24,760 nt of DNA from Planctomycetota bacterium (GCA_013151315.1 JAADIN010000123.1:1-24760), one strand, 5' to 3'; counted from the stretch's first letter, positions 8,067 through 16,278 are shown. The notes: generated by a model not told the origin, from the sequence alone. Made by a program: numbers and translations.

Positions 8067-9671
8067 ATGGTACCGCTTCAAATGCTAGCCGCGACCGAAC
8101 CGCTCTATCCACCTCTTGCGGCGGTGGAAATTTGGGAAGTCGTGGCAATTGTTGTCGCCGCCATTCTCGGCATGAGCGTCGTCAAGTTGCTGGATTACCT
8201 GCGCAGACGGGATGCCGATAAAGAAGCCGCCCAAATTATCGAACGAGCCGAGATCGAAGCCCTCTCCCGTCGCAAAGAAGCCGAAGTCGAGGCCAAAGAG
8301 CTTGGCCTGAAGGAAAAAACTCGCCTTGAAAGCGAGAATAACGCGATCCGCAACGACCTTCACCAGCGGGAACGTAATCTCGACAAGTCGGAAGACACTA
8401 TTGGCCAAAGGGACGACCAGCTCCAAAAACAAGAAAAGATGGTCGAGAACAATCAGCGCCGACTTTCCGAAAAGTTGGATGACGCCAGTCGCCGGCAAAA
8501 GGAGCTCGACGATTTGCTTGATCTCGAACGCCAGACCATGCACAAGCTTAGCGGCTTAAGCCCCGAAGACGCAGAGACCAAGCTCCTCGAGCGACTCGAG
8601 AAGGAGTTGGTCCGCGAGCAGGGAGCTCTCATTATGCGACACGAAAAACTGGTTTTAGAAAAGTGTGATGCAAAAGCCAAGGAAATGTTGATCACCTCCA
8701 TGCAACGATTTGCCGCAGCCCACACCGCGGAGTCGACAACCAGCACGGTCGACATTCCCAACGACGAGATGAAAGGTCGTATTATCGGCCGCGAAGGGCG
8801 TAACATTCGCGCTCTGGAAAAAGCGACCGGCGTTGATGTCATTATCGACGACACGCCTGGAGTCGTGATCGTGAGTGCCTTTGATCCGGTACGACGTGAA
8901 ATTGCACGAATCTCCTTGAACAAACTTATTGCCGATGGACGAATTCATCCCTCGCGCATCGAAGAGCTCGTGGCAGAAACTGAAAAAGAGATCGACGCCG
9001 AGATTCGCAAGCATGGCGAAGAAGCGATGCAGGAAGCTCAGGTGTTTGGCCTCAACGAACGAATCATTGATCTACTGGGCCGACTGAAATATCGTACCAG
9101 CTACAGTCAAAACGTCTTGCGGCACTCGATCGAAGTCTCGTTCATCACCAGCATGTTGGCCGAGGAAATGGGCATGGATGCCGAGCTCGCCCGCCGAGCT
9201 GGCTTGCTGCACGATATTGGCAAGGCGGCCGATCACGACATCGAGGGAGGGCATCCAAAAATCGGAGCCGACCTACTCAAGCGATTTGGCGAAGGCCCCG
9301 AAGTGGTCCATGCCGCCTTTGGCCACCACGACGACATTCGGCCCGACATGCCGTACACCGTCCTGACCGCAGCGGCCGATGCCTGCAGTGCTTCGAGACC
9401 GGGCGCACGCCGCGAGACACTTGATCGCTACATCAAGCGTATGCAAGAGCTCGAAAAAATCGCCTCCAGTTTCAGCGGAGTTCAACGAGCGTTTGCGATC
9501 CAAGCAGGACGCGAAGTTCGTGTTATCGCCAGCGCCAGGGATACGACCGACGAATCCTCGGCAAAAATTTGCCGGGATATCGCGAAGGCGTTTGAGCAGC
9601 AGCTGACCTATCCTGGAGAGATCAAAGTCACGTTGATTCGCGAAACCCGTGTCACGGAAGTGGCTCATTAA
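8067..9671 (+). CDS. rny: Ribonuclease Y
   Basis: RNase Y is a membrane-bound endoribonuclease that starts decay of mRNAs. The 534-residue product has the family layout. A membrane segment lies at about 24-42 and a long charged coiled coil at about 45-215. A KH RNA-binding domain at about 228-285 carries the loop GRIIGREGRN (237-246). An HD phosphohydrolase domain has H353, the metal-binding pair H382-D383 in LLHDIGKA, and D438. The C-terminal RNase-Y-specific region ends at VTEVAH. Length is close to the 520 residues of the Bacillus enzyme. A good ribosome binding site precedes the ATG. A terminator-like hairpin follows 8 nt after the stop, then a ymdB-type gene, the same neighbour as in Firmicutes. 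Confidence 0.97.
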   Translation: MVPLQMLAATEPLYPPLAAVEIWEVVAIVVAAILGMSVVKLLDYLRRRDADKEAAQIIERAEIEALSRRKEAEVEAKELGLKEKTRLESENNAIRNDLHQRERNLDKSEDTIGQRDDQLQKQEKMVENNQRRLSEKLDDASRRQKELDDLLDLERQTMHKLSGLSPEDAETKLLERLEKELVREQGALIMRHEKLVLEKCDAKAKEMLITSMQRFAAAHTAESTTSTVDIPNDEMKGRIIGREGRNIRALEKATGVDVIIDDTPGVVIVSAFDPVRREIARISLNKLIADGRIHPSRIEELVAETEKEIDAEIRKHGEEAMQEAQVFGLNERIIDLLGRLKYRTSYSQNVLRHSIEVSFITSMLAEEMGMDAELARRAGLLHDIGKAADHDIEGGHPKIGADLLKRFGEGPEVVHAAFGHHDDIRPDMPYTVLTAAADACSASRPGARRETLDRYIKRMQELEKIASSFSGVQRAFAIQAGREVRVIASARDTTDESSAKICRDIAKAFEQQLTYPGEIKVTLIRETRVTEVAH

Positions 9672-9679
9672 GTTGAAAG

Positions 9680-9705
9680 CCTGGGGATTGCAAGCCCCAG
9701 GTTTT
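9680..9705 (+). terminator. Terminator-like hairpin between rny and the ymdB-type gene
   Basis: CCTGGGG (9680-9686) pairs perfectly with CCCCAGG (9695-9701) over an 8-nt loop, followed by TTTT. It lies directly after the rny stop and 34 bp before the next gene. The T-run is short, so partial read-through is likely, and the hairpin may set the ratio between the two genes. Confidence 0.6.
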
Positions 9706-9739
9706 GCCCTCTGCCTAGGACTCAAACCTCTACCCCTCC

Positions 9740-10561
9740 ATGCTCCTTCTCTTCATCGGCGACATTGTAGGACGACCTGGGCGCGACATCGTTAAGCGTG
9801 CCTTGCCGGGGTTGATTCTTAGCCGCAAGATCGACTTGGTGGTCGCCAATGCCGAGAATGCCGCTGCGGGTTCGGGAATCACGCCTGCCATTTATCATCA
9901 ACTGATCGAAGCAGGAATCGATGCGATTACCTTGGGCGATCACGTCTATCGCCGGAAAGAAATCTATTCCGTCCTCCGCACCGAAAACAACATCGTACGT
10001 CCCGCCAATCTGCCCGAAGAAGCCGTGGGCCGACAGTGGACCACGGTTCAGGCACGCGACGGTACCCAGGTTGCAATTTTTTGTCTGCTTGGCCAGCTGT
10101 TCATGAAGCCGGCTGACAATCCTTGGCGTGCCGCCGACCGAGCGCTTGCGGCAGTGCCAAGCGACGTCCGGGTGCGACTGCTCGATTTTCATGTCGAAGC
10201 GACCAGCGAAGCACAGCTCATGGGCCGCTATCTTGATGGCCGAGTTTCGGCCGTGCTGGGCACCCATACCCATGTCCCCACCGCCGACGAATGTATCTTG
10301 CCAGCGGGCACCGCCTTTCAGTGCGACGTAGGGATGACAGGCCCCTTTGAGAGTATCATCGGGCGTCGGATCGATCGGGTCATGGAAACCACGTTAACGG
10401 CAAATCCCACCCAATTTGAAGTTGCCAGCGACGATTGTCGCATCTGCGGAACGCTCGTCGCAGTCGACCCTGAAACGGGGCTTGCTACGAACATCGAAAG
10501 ATTGTGCGTTACCGAAAACGACCTTCCCGAGCTAGAATCGCTAGCAGCGGGCAAGAGCTAG
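9740..10561 (+). CDS. ymdB: YmdB-type metallophosphoesterase (TIGR00282 family)
   Basis: The 273-residue product matches the YmdB family, dimetal phosphodiesterases. In Bacillus the family member hydrolyses cyclic nucleotides and affects biofilm and motility decisions. Metal ligands fall at the expected places: D8 in GDIVGRPG, E39-N40 in NAENAA, H68, H151 in DFHVEATSE, and H176/H178 in GTHTHVPT. The position normally filled by Asn in GNH is Asp67 here (LGDHVYRR). The ATG at 9740 has no strong ribosome binding site. It lies 68 bp after rny on the same strand, a linkage also found in Firmicutes, which suggests a shared role in RNA turnover or signalling. The stop codon lies inside an 11-bp direct repeat. 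Confidence 0.93.
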   Translation: MLLLFIGDIVGRPGRDIVKRALPGLILSRKIDLVVANAENAAAGSGITPAIYHQLIEAGIDAITLGDHVYRRKEIYSVLRTENNIVRPANLPEEAVGRQWTTVQARDGTQVAIFCLLGQLFMKPADNPWRAADRALAAVPSDVRVRLLDFHVEATSEAQLMGRYLDGRVSAVLGTHTHVPTADECILPAGTAFQCDVGMTGPFESIIGRRIDRVMETTLTANPTQFEVASDDCRICGTLVAVDPETGLATNIERLCVTENDLPELESLAAGKS

Positions 10562-10567
10562 CAGCGG
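10540..10567. repeat. Short direct repeat across the ymdB-type stop codon
   Basis: GCTAGCAGCGG occurs at 10540-10550 and again at 10557-10567 with a 17-bp period. The second copy contains the TAG stop, so the last residues of the protein come from the repeat. It may be a small duplication. Confidence 0.5.
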
Positions 10568-10579
10568 ACTATGGCAACG

Positions 10580-10588
10580 TGCTACAAT
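10580..10588 (+). promoter_or_regulatory. Possible extended -10 promoter for the toxin-antitoxin pair
   Basis: TGCTACAAT (10580-10588) fits an extended -10 element. No clear -35 is visible. Its end is 7 nt before the ATG at 10596, so a transcript would begin at or next to that start codon, making the antitoxin mRNA leaderless. This also agrees with the lack of a ribosome binding site. Confidence 0.35.
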
Positions 10589-10595
10589 GGAATCC

Positions 10596-10847
10596 ATGGC
10601 TACTAAGATCACACCTGAGCAGCAAGCAGACCTCCAAGCTTCTCGAGGAGAAGCGTTACCGGTGCAAGACGACAGCGGCAACGTCATTTGCTATATGGTA
10701 GACGTGCAAGCTTACCAACACTTGCAAAATCACCAGCGTCTACAAGCGTTGCTTATAGAGGGTGACAACTCGCCAGACGTACCCGCCGAGGAAGCGAACC
10801 GAAGGATTCGTCAACGGACTCAGGAGCTATCCGACAAGTACGCATGA
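10596..10847 (+). CDS. Probable antitoxin of a type II toxin-antitoxin pair
   Basis: The 83-residue product begins MATKITPEQQADLQASRGEA, has a short beta-rich middle (VICYMVDVQAYQHL) and a charged helical C-terminus of the kind that wraps a toxin. Its role is called from position. Its TGA overlaps the ATG of a RelE/ParE-type toxin (ATGA at 10844-10847), so translation is coupled. In such pairs the antitoxin neutralises the toxin and represses the operon. An upstream in-frame ATG at 10587 would add three residues, but it overlaps the likely -10 box, so I prefer 10596. I cannot name the antitoxin family with certainty. Confidence 0.75.
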   Translation: MATKITPEQQADLQASRGEALPVQDDSGNVICYMVDVQAYQHLQNHQRLQALLIEGDNSPDVPAEEANRRIRQRTQELSDKYA

Positions 10848-11137
10848 AGCGACTCATCTACTCGGAAAACGCACTTGATGATCTCGATAGCATTCTGGAA
10901 TATATCGCTCGCGACAATCCACCTGCGGCAGTTAAATTTGGTGAAGGGTTCATTGAAGCGTGTGAGCTGATTGCTCAGCAACCTGAAATCGGTGTCCGCC
11001 GTGGCAGCAAAAAATCGACTCAGCGGATGTTTACGTTTCGTGGATATGCGATCTTCTACCGCAATCTAGATCGCACGGTCCGTATCCAGCGATTTTTGCA
11101 TCCTTCGCTTGATGTTGGCGGGCAATCGTTGGATTGA
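10844..11137 (+). CDS. RelE/ParE-type toxin
   Basis: The 97-residue basic protein has the RelE/ParE fold pattern. The first strand and helices are RLIYSENALDDLDSILEYIA (residues 3-22), followed by a helix with NPPAAVKFGEGF (25-36). QPEIGVRRG comes next, then the C-terminal strands MFTFRGYAIFYRN and VRIQRFLHPSLD. Family members are either ribosome-dependent mRNA nucleases (RelE) or gyrase inhibitors (ParE). The sequence alone does not decide which, though the layout looks more ParE-like. The start overlaps the antitoxin stop by 4 nt. The 145 bp after it contain only a short direct repeat TTGGATTGA (11129-11137 and 11143-11151) and no gene. Confidence 0.87.
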   Translation: MKRLIYSENALDDLDSILEYIARDNPPAAVKFGEGFIEACELIAQQPEIGVRRGSKKSTQRMFTFRGYAIFYRNLDRTVRIQRFLHPSLDVGGQSLD

Positions 11138-11282
11138 CGGCATTGGATTGAACGGATTCCCCATTACGGCGGGTGCAGCAGTGAGAAGGTAACGCTAGCA
11201 ATACCTACCCCTTTTCAATCCATCTTGCCGGGCTACTGCTGCTCAGCTATGGTTCTCCTCGCTTTTCATCCGTTGGGTACTC

Positions 11283-11729
11283 GTGTTCCAAGCCTTGCCC
11301 ACGCCCCTGAGAAAACTACCGGTCGCCCATCGGTTCGCACTGGCAGGATTTGCCTTGGTAGGCTTGGTATTGCTAATTACCGCTCGTTCTCTCGAACCCG
11401 ATCCACGCGGCTACGGTACGCATGAGCAGTTAGGACTTTCTCCTTGCTATTTTCAAATGACGACCGGCCACCTGTGCCCCACTTGCGGCGCGACGACCGC
11501 CTGGGTCCATGCTTTGCGCGGCAACCTCGCGCGAGCTGCTGCGGCCAACCTGGGAGGCGTGCTTTCCTGTGTGGCAACCATCGTCGGTGTGCCCTGGTTG
11601 TTGCTAACCGCAGCCCTGGGACGCTGGCCAATGGCGAAGCCTCATTTCCGATTGCTGCTGATGACAGCAACCATCTGGCTGTTGATTGTCCTGCTCGATT
11701 GGCTACGTCGCTTGGTTTTGAATTCTTAA
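11283..11729 (+). CDS. DUF2752 membrane protein
   Basis: The 148-residue product carries the DUF2752 hallmark CPTCGATTAW (residues 65-74) followed by LRGNLARAAAANLGG. Predicted membrane segments lie at about 17-36, 92-112 and 123-144. The function of the family is unknown; the CxxC pair may bind metal or be redox-active. The start is GTG at 11283; no ATG or other standard start occurs in frame upstream. A lipoprotein gene follows 66 bp downstream on the same strand and may be cotranscribed. Confidence 0.85.
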   Translation: MFQALPTPLRKLPVAHRFALAGFALVGLVLLITARSLEPDPRGYGTHEQLGLSPCYFQMTTGHLCPTCGATTAWVHALRGNLARAAAANLGGVLSCVATIVGVPWLLLTAALGRWPMAKPHFRLLLMTATIWLLIVLLDWLRRLVLNS

Positions 11730-11795
11730 CGTCGTCCGTCAGGACGAATAACCACCAGACAGCTTGAGAATTACATTTTTTCACGAGGAAAGAAA

Positions 11796-12479
11796 ATGAT
11801 GGATCGCTCCTTCTTCCAAACCAGTGGCTCACGAACTCGGGCAACTTATCTCGCCGCGTTTCTGGCGCTCACCCTCCTCACCACAACCGGTTGCGTAAGC
11901 GGACTCTTGGCCACGGGCGTCTATCTCTGGCAGGGCGGCAACGTCGTGCCCGCGGAATGCAAGGCTCTCGAAGATCAACGCGTGGTCGTCGTCTGTCGCC
12001 CCCCCTCGTCGAACGAGTATCGACACGCCGGTGCCGCACGCAGCATAGGCAAGTTGGTCAGCAAAAAGCTGGCCACCAACGTGAAGAACATCGAAATCGT
12101 CAGCCATAGCGAAGTCGACAATTGGGTTGATGAACAAGATTGGGACAATTACAAAGAACTCGGTCGTGCCGTCAAAGCGACGCGAGTCGTTTACATCGAA
12201 CTCGACAATTTTGATCTCTACAAAGGGACAACCCTCTACCAAGGCGACGCCGAGATCAACGTTTCGGTCTACGATATGGACAGCCCAAGCCAACCCGTTT
12301 GGGAACGCAACATCGGCCAGATTCTCTTCCCGCGCAATAGCGGTATCCCTTCCGCCGACAAACCTGTCCAGCAATTCAAACGGCAATTTGAAGAGATTGT
12401 CTCTGACCAGATCGCAATTCACTTCTACAAGCACAATCCGAATGCCGCCTTTGCGCTCGACGCTGTGGCGAATAAATAG
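11796..12479 (+). CDS. Putative lipoprotein of unknown function
   Basis: The 227-residue product has a lipoprotein-type signal: basic residues R13-R15, a hydrophobic stretch at 18-28, then TTTGC with Cys33 as the probable lipidated residue. The lipobox lacks the usual Leu at -3, so lipidation is likely but not certain. The mature part alternates strands and helices (VVVVCRPP, VVYIELDNFDLYKG, AEINVSVYDMD). It contains a segment around residues 80-130 that resembles the shared fold of periplasmic GNA1162- or CsgG-like lipoproteins, a weak impression only. AGGAAAG upstream gives a good ribosome binding site. Confidence 0.72.
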   Translation: MMDRSFFQTSGSRTRATYLAAFLALTLLTTTGCVSGLLATGVYLWQGGNVVPAECKALEDQRVVVVCRPPSSNEYRHAGAARSIGKLVSKKLATNVKNIEIVSHSEVDNWVDEQDWDNYKELGRAVKATRVVYIELDNFDLYKGTTLYQGDAEINVSVYDMDSPSQPVWERNIGQILFPRNSGIPSADKPVQQFKRQFEEIVSDQIAIHFYKHNPNAAFALDAVANK

Positions 12480-12545
12480 CCGCCGCGGCAAGACCGTAGT
12501 GGGCCAAAGGTTGCCTTGTTGCGTTCGGTAAGCGACAATACTGGT

Positions 12546-13136
12546 ATGAGCGAAATGAAGCTACACCCCGTTTCACTTGACCGGATGGTGCGTGCGGTGG
12601 AAAAAGTTCGAGAGCGTTTGCTTCGCACGGCTTCTGCTTTGGAAAAAGCTGGCATCCCTTATGCAGTCGTTGGCGGCAATGCCGTGGCAGCGTGGGTGTC
12701 TCGCGTCGATGAAGCTGCGGTGCGAAATACGCAAGATGTCGATGTGTTGATCCGCCGTAGCGATTTTGAGCGCGTGAAAGTTGCTCTCGAAGCAATCGGT
12801 TTCGTGCATGGAAACGCAATGGAAGTCGAATTTTTTCTTGACGGACCGGGCGCGAAAGTGCGTGAAGCCGTGCATTTACTAATGGCTAGCGAGAAGGTCA
12901 AGCCTGAATACACTTCAGCAACTCCCGATGTGACGCAATCGGAGCATACGGGCGATTTCCGATTTATTGCTCTCGAGCCACTCGTCGAGATGAAGCTGAA
13001 TTCGTGGAGGCGTAAGGACCAAGTCCACTTGCTTGATATGATCGGTGTCCATTTGATCGACGACACTTGGCCAGCCCGCTTCCCTCCAGCCCTCGGGGAC
13101 CGGTTACAGCAATTGCTGGACGATCCGGAAGGCTAG
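12546..13136 (+). CDS. Nucleotidyltransferase-fold protein
   Basis: The 196-residue product shows the minimal nucleotidyltransferase pattern: VVGGNAVAAWV at 41-51, then NTQDVDVLI at 61-69, with D64 and D66 as the metal-binding pair. The second half (FLDGPGAKVREAVHLL, EPLVEMKLNSWRRKDQVHLLDM) resembles AbiEii/MNT-like and kanamycin-type nucleotidyltransferase relatives. Substrate is unknown. No HEPN or AbiEi partner is adjacent, so a toxin-antitoxin role is not supported. I chose the ATG at 12546 (MSEMKLHP) over an upstream TTG at 12516. It converges on the vWA gene. Confidence 0.75.
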   Translation: MSEMKLHPVSLDRMVRAVEKVRERLLRTASALEKAGIPYAVVGGNAVAAWVSRVDEAAVRNTQDVDVLIRRSDFERVKVALEAIGFVHGNAMEVEFFLDGPGAKVREAVHLLMASEKVKPEYTSATPDVTQSEHTGDFRFIALEPLVEMKLNSWRRKDQVHLLDMIGVHLIDDTWPARFPPALGDRLQQLLDDPEG

Positions 13137-13173
13137 CCGCCATGCCCAAGAGACTTGCGGCAGGGCACCCTCT

Positions 13174-15132
13174 TTACAAAGCCGGCGGAGCCCGTCGCGG
13201 CGGGCCATCGGGCCTCATAGGCTTTTTCGGAGCGGGTGCACCATTGCCCGCTACCAGCGGGGGAATATCCGTGTAGCTCTCTTGCCAGCGCCAACCCAGC
13301 GGAGATTCAAGCTCTTTGTCGGCAAGCCACGCCCAAGGCGTGCCGGGGTGCTCTTCAATCACGCGCTCAAGCAATCCACGCGCTTTCTTGGCCAGGACCT
13401 TTAGGCTGCTACTGTCGAACGAATCGTCGACGACCAAAACCCAGGTGTTGTTTTTCTTTTTTTGAAATACCATGCCCTGTTTGGCACGCGCAAGGATCAT
13501 ATTGTAGCCATCGGCCCGGACTTTCATGGCCAAAACCCGACCGATTGCCAAATCGTACCCAGCTTGCCAACGAGGGCTTTCGATCTTTTCGCGATCAGGC
13601 TCGCCAGACGACAAGATTCGCAAGAGATGGTCGATCTTCGGCTGAATATCTGCCGCGGTTCGCTGGGCTCGAGAAAGAATCGCAGCAAGGGCGGCCTCGT
13701 CTCGCTTGGGAAACCGCTTGCGGACATTCTCGATCGGCGAAGTCCACGAAAGCTGCGCCGCCTCGACCAAGGCGCGACAGGCCCGGTTTTTACTCAGCCG
13801 ATTCTGGTACTCCTGAACCGAAATATAATCGGGTTGATACCGGCGCATCACCTTGGGATCAAAAAACGCACTGATATGGGCCGCTAGTTCTTTGGTTTCG
13901 CGTTTTCCGACTGTTCGACCCACCACGCGATTGGGATGCGCCGAATAATACATGCCGCCTGTTTCAAAACAGAGCCGTGTTAGCGCGTAAGGGCCGTGGC
14001 CCGAGTCGATAAAATCTTCTTTCCCACCCGAGCCGAGGAAGCGAAGTTTGAGCCGCTCGAGCATCACCGTTTCGGGCCCCAGGTTCACAGGAACCCACTG
14101 AGGGCGTTGGTCGAAATTCGGATCGGGGTCGATCCATTTGACGTAGGCCTTCTCTCGTCCCAGTGGGGCAGGGCGGCCAACCACGTAGACAGGCATCGCT
14201 TGTTTTCGGCAATAACTTATCGTCGCGTCGGCTGCTTCGAGATCGTCTCCCGACTCGTCGGTAAAGACGACAATCATGACGTTGCGATCGCCGTGACGAG
14301 GTCGCCGATAAGACCGATACTTTTTGGCAACCATGCTCACCGCAAGAAAAACATTTTCTCTGCCCGTTTGGTCATCCTTGATCGCACGGATGGCGGCCTC
14401 GACTTCTTCGATTCGATCGGTCGGTTCCGAGGTAAGCAAAACCGGCATCTCGCCAAATCCCACGACCGCGGTCAACAGCGGTTTGTCTTTTTCTTTCTCA
14501 AAGGCCGGATCGTTGGCTGCCTCAATGATCCCCAATTGCTTGTAGATCCCCCGAAAGCGTTTCAAGATTTCTGCCCGTTCGTCGCGCAAACTTCCCGATT
14601 GGTCGAACAACCAAACCACCAGCGTCGGCCGTTGTTCGACTGAGGCGAGGATCTCATAGGTAATAAGATCGATAGCACCCACCGCTCCCGAAGTGCCCAC
14701 GCTCCCAAGACCTTGCGCAGGCAAGTCGTCGGTGAGTTCGGGTCCTTGAAAAATAGGGTCGTCGATTTCGACCGTCAGCCGCTGGCCAAAATCAGTGATC
14801 GTTTCCTGTTCGAAAATGACCAGCGACTGGTCTGCAATCACCAGCCCCGCTGCGCGAGCCGATGCGTCGCCCGCTTGGCTAAGTGCGCCGACCTCCTCCA
14901 GAGGTTCTTCAGAAACAAGAAATTCTTGCGTGAGAGGTTCCTCATCGAGGAATTCTTGCAGCACGTAAGAGAGAGCTAACTCCTCAGGACCACGAGGGAG
15001 GGCCAACGTCACTGCCGCCAAGCAAAATAGAAGCAAAGCGTGGAGTCCAAAGCTAGTGAACCAAGAAAGGGTGTCACGCCCTGGAATCGGCGTTTTGCCG
15101 ATCACCCCCATCCATTTTCGCAAAAGAGTCAT
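13174..15132 (-). CDS. Membrane-anchored von Willebrand factor A domain protein
   Basis: From the ATG at 15132 the product is 652 residues. One membrane segment lies at about 26-46 after a short basic N-terminus. A linker with many Glu and Asp follows (50-160), then a vWA domain from about 169. The MIDAS motif is DQSGS at 177-181, with the later metal-site aspartate in FTDESGDD (290-297). The C-terminal half is helical (about 410-620) and ends in a Pro-rich tail. Such proteins usually bind partners through a metal ion in the extracytoplasmic space. The frame continues open upstream to 15783, but that stretch lies antisense to the hydrolase gene and I leave it out. The next gene is divergent across ~200 bp. 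No good ribosome binding site is visible. Confidence 0.82.
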   Translation of the reverse strand: MTLLRKWMGVIGKTPIPGRDTLSWFTSFGLHALLLFCLAAVTLALPRGPEELALSYVLQEFLDEEPLTQEFLVSEEPLEEVGALSQAGDASARAAGLVIADQSLVIFEQETITDFGQRLTVEIDDPIFQGPELTDDLPAQGLGSVGTSGAVGAIDLITYEILASVEQRPTLVVWLFDQSGSLRDERAEILKRFRGIYKQLGIIEAANDPAFEKEKDKPLLTAVVGFGEMPVLLTSEPTDRIEEVEAAIRAIKDDQTGRENVFLAVSMVAKKYRSYRRPRHGDRNVMIVVFTDESGDDLEAADATISYCRKQAMPVYVVGRPAPLGREKAYVKWIDPDPNFDQRPQWVPVNLGPETVMLERLKLRFLGSGGKEDFIDSGHGPYALTRLCFETGGMYYSAHPNRVVGRTVGKRETKELAAHISAFFDPKVMRRYQPDYISVQEYQNRLSKNRACRALVEAAQLSWTSPIENVRKRFPKRDEAALAAILSRAQRTAADIQPKIDHLLRILSSGEPDREKIESPRWQAGYDLAIGRVLAMKVRADGYNMILARAKQGMVFQKKKNNTWVLVVDDSFDSSSLKVLAKKARGLLERVIEEHPGTPWAWLADKELESPLGWRWQESYTDIPPLVAGNGAPAPKKPMRPDGPPRRAPPAL

Positions 15133-15336
15133 CTCATGCCACGCATTGGTTCCAAGGGAGGCTCCCTGCCTCCATTCTCGCCCATCACACCGTAACCAAC
15201 AAGACGTGGAACTGCACAAAACAGCTTGTTTCGGCCTCCTCTTGGGCACGTTATCATAGAGAGTGGTTAAGCAGATGCCGGGGGAACCGTTCTCCATTGA
15301 AAAGCGTAGTAATAGTGACAAACCTTTGAGGTGATT
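15133..15336. promoter_or_regulatory. Divergent intergenic region between the vWA and hydrolase-fold genes
   Basis: About 200 bp separate the two divergent starts, so both promoters should lie here. A small hairpin, GGAGGC (15157-15162) pairing with GCCTCC (15168-15173), falls in the vWA leader. GAGG at 15328-15331 is the ribosome binding site for the hydrolase-fold gene. I see no confident -35/-10 pair. Confidence 0.45.
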
Positions 15337-16278
15337 ATGCGTGGTTATTGGTTTCTGAGTTGGATAATTCTTTTCTTGATGTTTTGTGGTGCCGTGAATG
15401 CTTTGCCGGTGTTGGCCCAAACTTCGGCGCGGGCTGCCGAGACCGAGGAGGTGAAACTCAAAACCAAGGATGGAGTCAAGCTCGCTGCGACTTTCTTCCC
15501 CAGCAAACTCGGCCAAGAAGCGGTTCCTATCGTCATGTTGCATGACGACCAAGAAAGCCGCGCCGTCTTCAACTCGCTCGCGCGCGCGCTCCAAAATCCT
15601 GAGGGGCAAGAACTTCAATCCCATGCCGTGCTGACGGTCGATCTGCGCGGGCATGGCGAGAGCACCACGCAAGTAGGACGAAACGGAAAAATTCGTCGAC
15701 TCGAAGCCGACCGACTTAGGTCGGCGGATTACCAAAACATGGTTCTCTTCGACATGGAGGCAGTCCGGAAATTCTTGCGACAAAAAAACGATGCCGGGCA
15801 GCTTAATCTGAACAAACTCTGCCTGCTAGGGTCGGGGATGGGGGCTAACGTCGCGACTGCCTACGCGGCCTACGATTGGGATATTCCACCCCTTGCGCGT
15901 ACCAAGCAAGGCCAGGACGTAAAAGCGTTGATTCTTGCCTCGCCTAAGCGGAGCTTCGGGGGCTTGTCGATCATGAGGGCGTTAAAACAACCGGGCGTTC
16001 GGCAGCGTCTCTCGGTCTTGCTTGTCTATGGTGCGCAGGATTCCTCTGCCTCCAAGGACACCAAAAATATCCACAAACTCTTGTCGAAATACCACAAGAT
16101 GCCGCCGCGCGATCAACGACGCGAGAAACAAGATCTTTTCATCTTCTCGATGCCTACCAGCTTGAAGGGCACGCGCCTGTTGACCGACCCCAACTTTGCG
16201 ATGCTACCGAAGTTAGATATCTTCCTCGACGCGCGGCTATCGCAGCAAGACTTCGAGTGGTCGAAACGCCTACCGTGA
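15337..16278 (+). CDS. Secreted alpha/beta-hydrolase-fold protein lacking the nucleophile serine
   Basis: The 313-residue product has an N-terminal hydrophobic signal (about 4-28, ending near LPVLAQ) and an alpha/beta-hydrolase body. A VMLHDDQES loop stands at the oxyanion position, TVDLRGHGES follows, and LLVYGAQDSSA stands at the acid position. At the nucleophile elbow the expected GxSxG is GSGMG (residues 165-169), so the central residue is Gly, not Ser. It is therefore probably not a normal serine hydrolase and may be a binding protein. GTG at 15331 is an alternative start, but GAGG at 15328-15331 is well placed for the ATG at 15337. It is divergent from the vWA gene. Confidence 0.8.
   Translation: MRGYWFLSWIILFLMFCGAVNALPVLAQTSARAAETEEVKLKTKDGVKLAATFFPSKLGQEAVPIVMLHDDQESRAVFNSLARALQNPEGQELQSHAVLTVDLRGHGESTTQVGRNGKIRRLEADRLRSADYQNMVLFDMEAVRKFLRQKNDAGQLNLNKLCLLGSGMGANVATAYAAYDWDIPPLARTKQGQDVKALILASPKRSFGGLSIMRALKQPGVRQRLSVLLVYGAQDSSASKDTKNIHKLLSKYHKMPPRDQRREKQDLFIFSMPTSLKGTRLLTDPNFAMLPKLDIFLDARLSQQDFEWSKRLP

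Noticed and set aside
11829..12491. 220-residue minus-strand open frame
   Set aside because: It is the reverse-strand shadow of the lipoprotein gene, which has a signal peptide and a good ribosome binding site.
15133..15783. Upstream 217-residue extension of the vWA reading frame
   Set aside because: It lies antisense to the hydrolase-fold gene and its composition is not like a domain. The membrane-anchored start at 15132 fits better.
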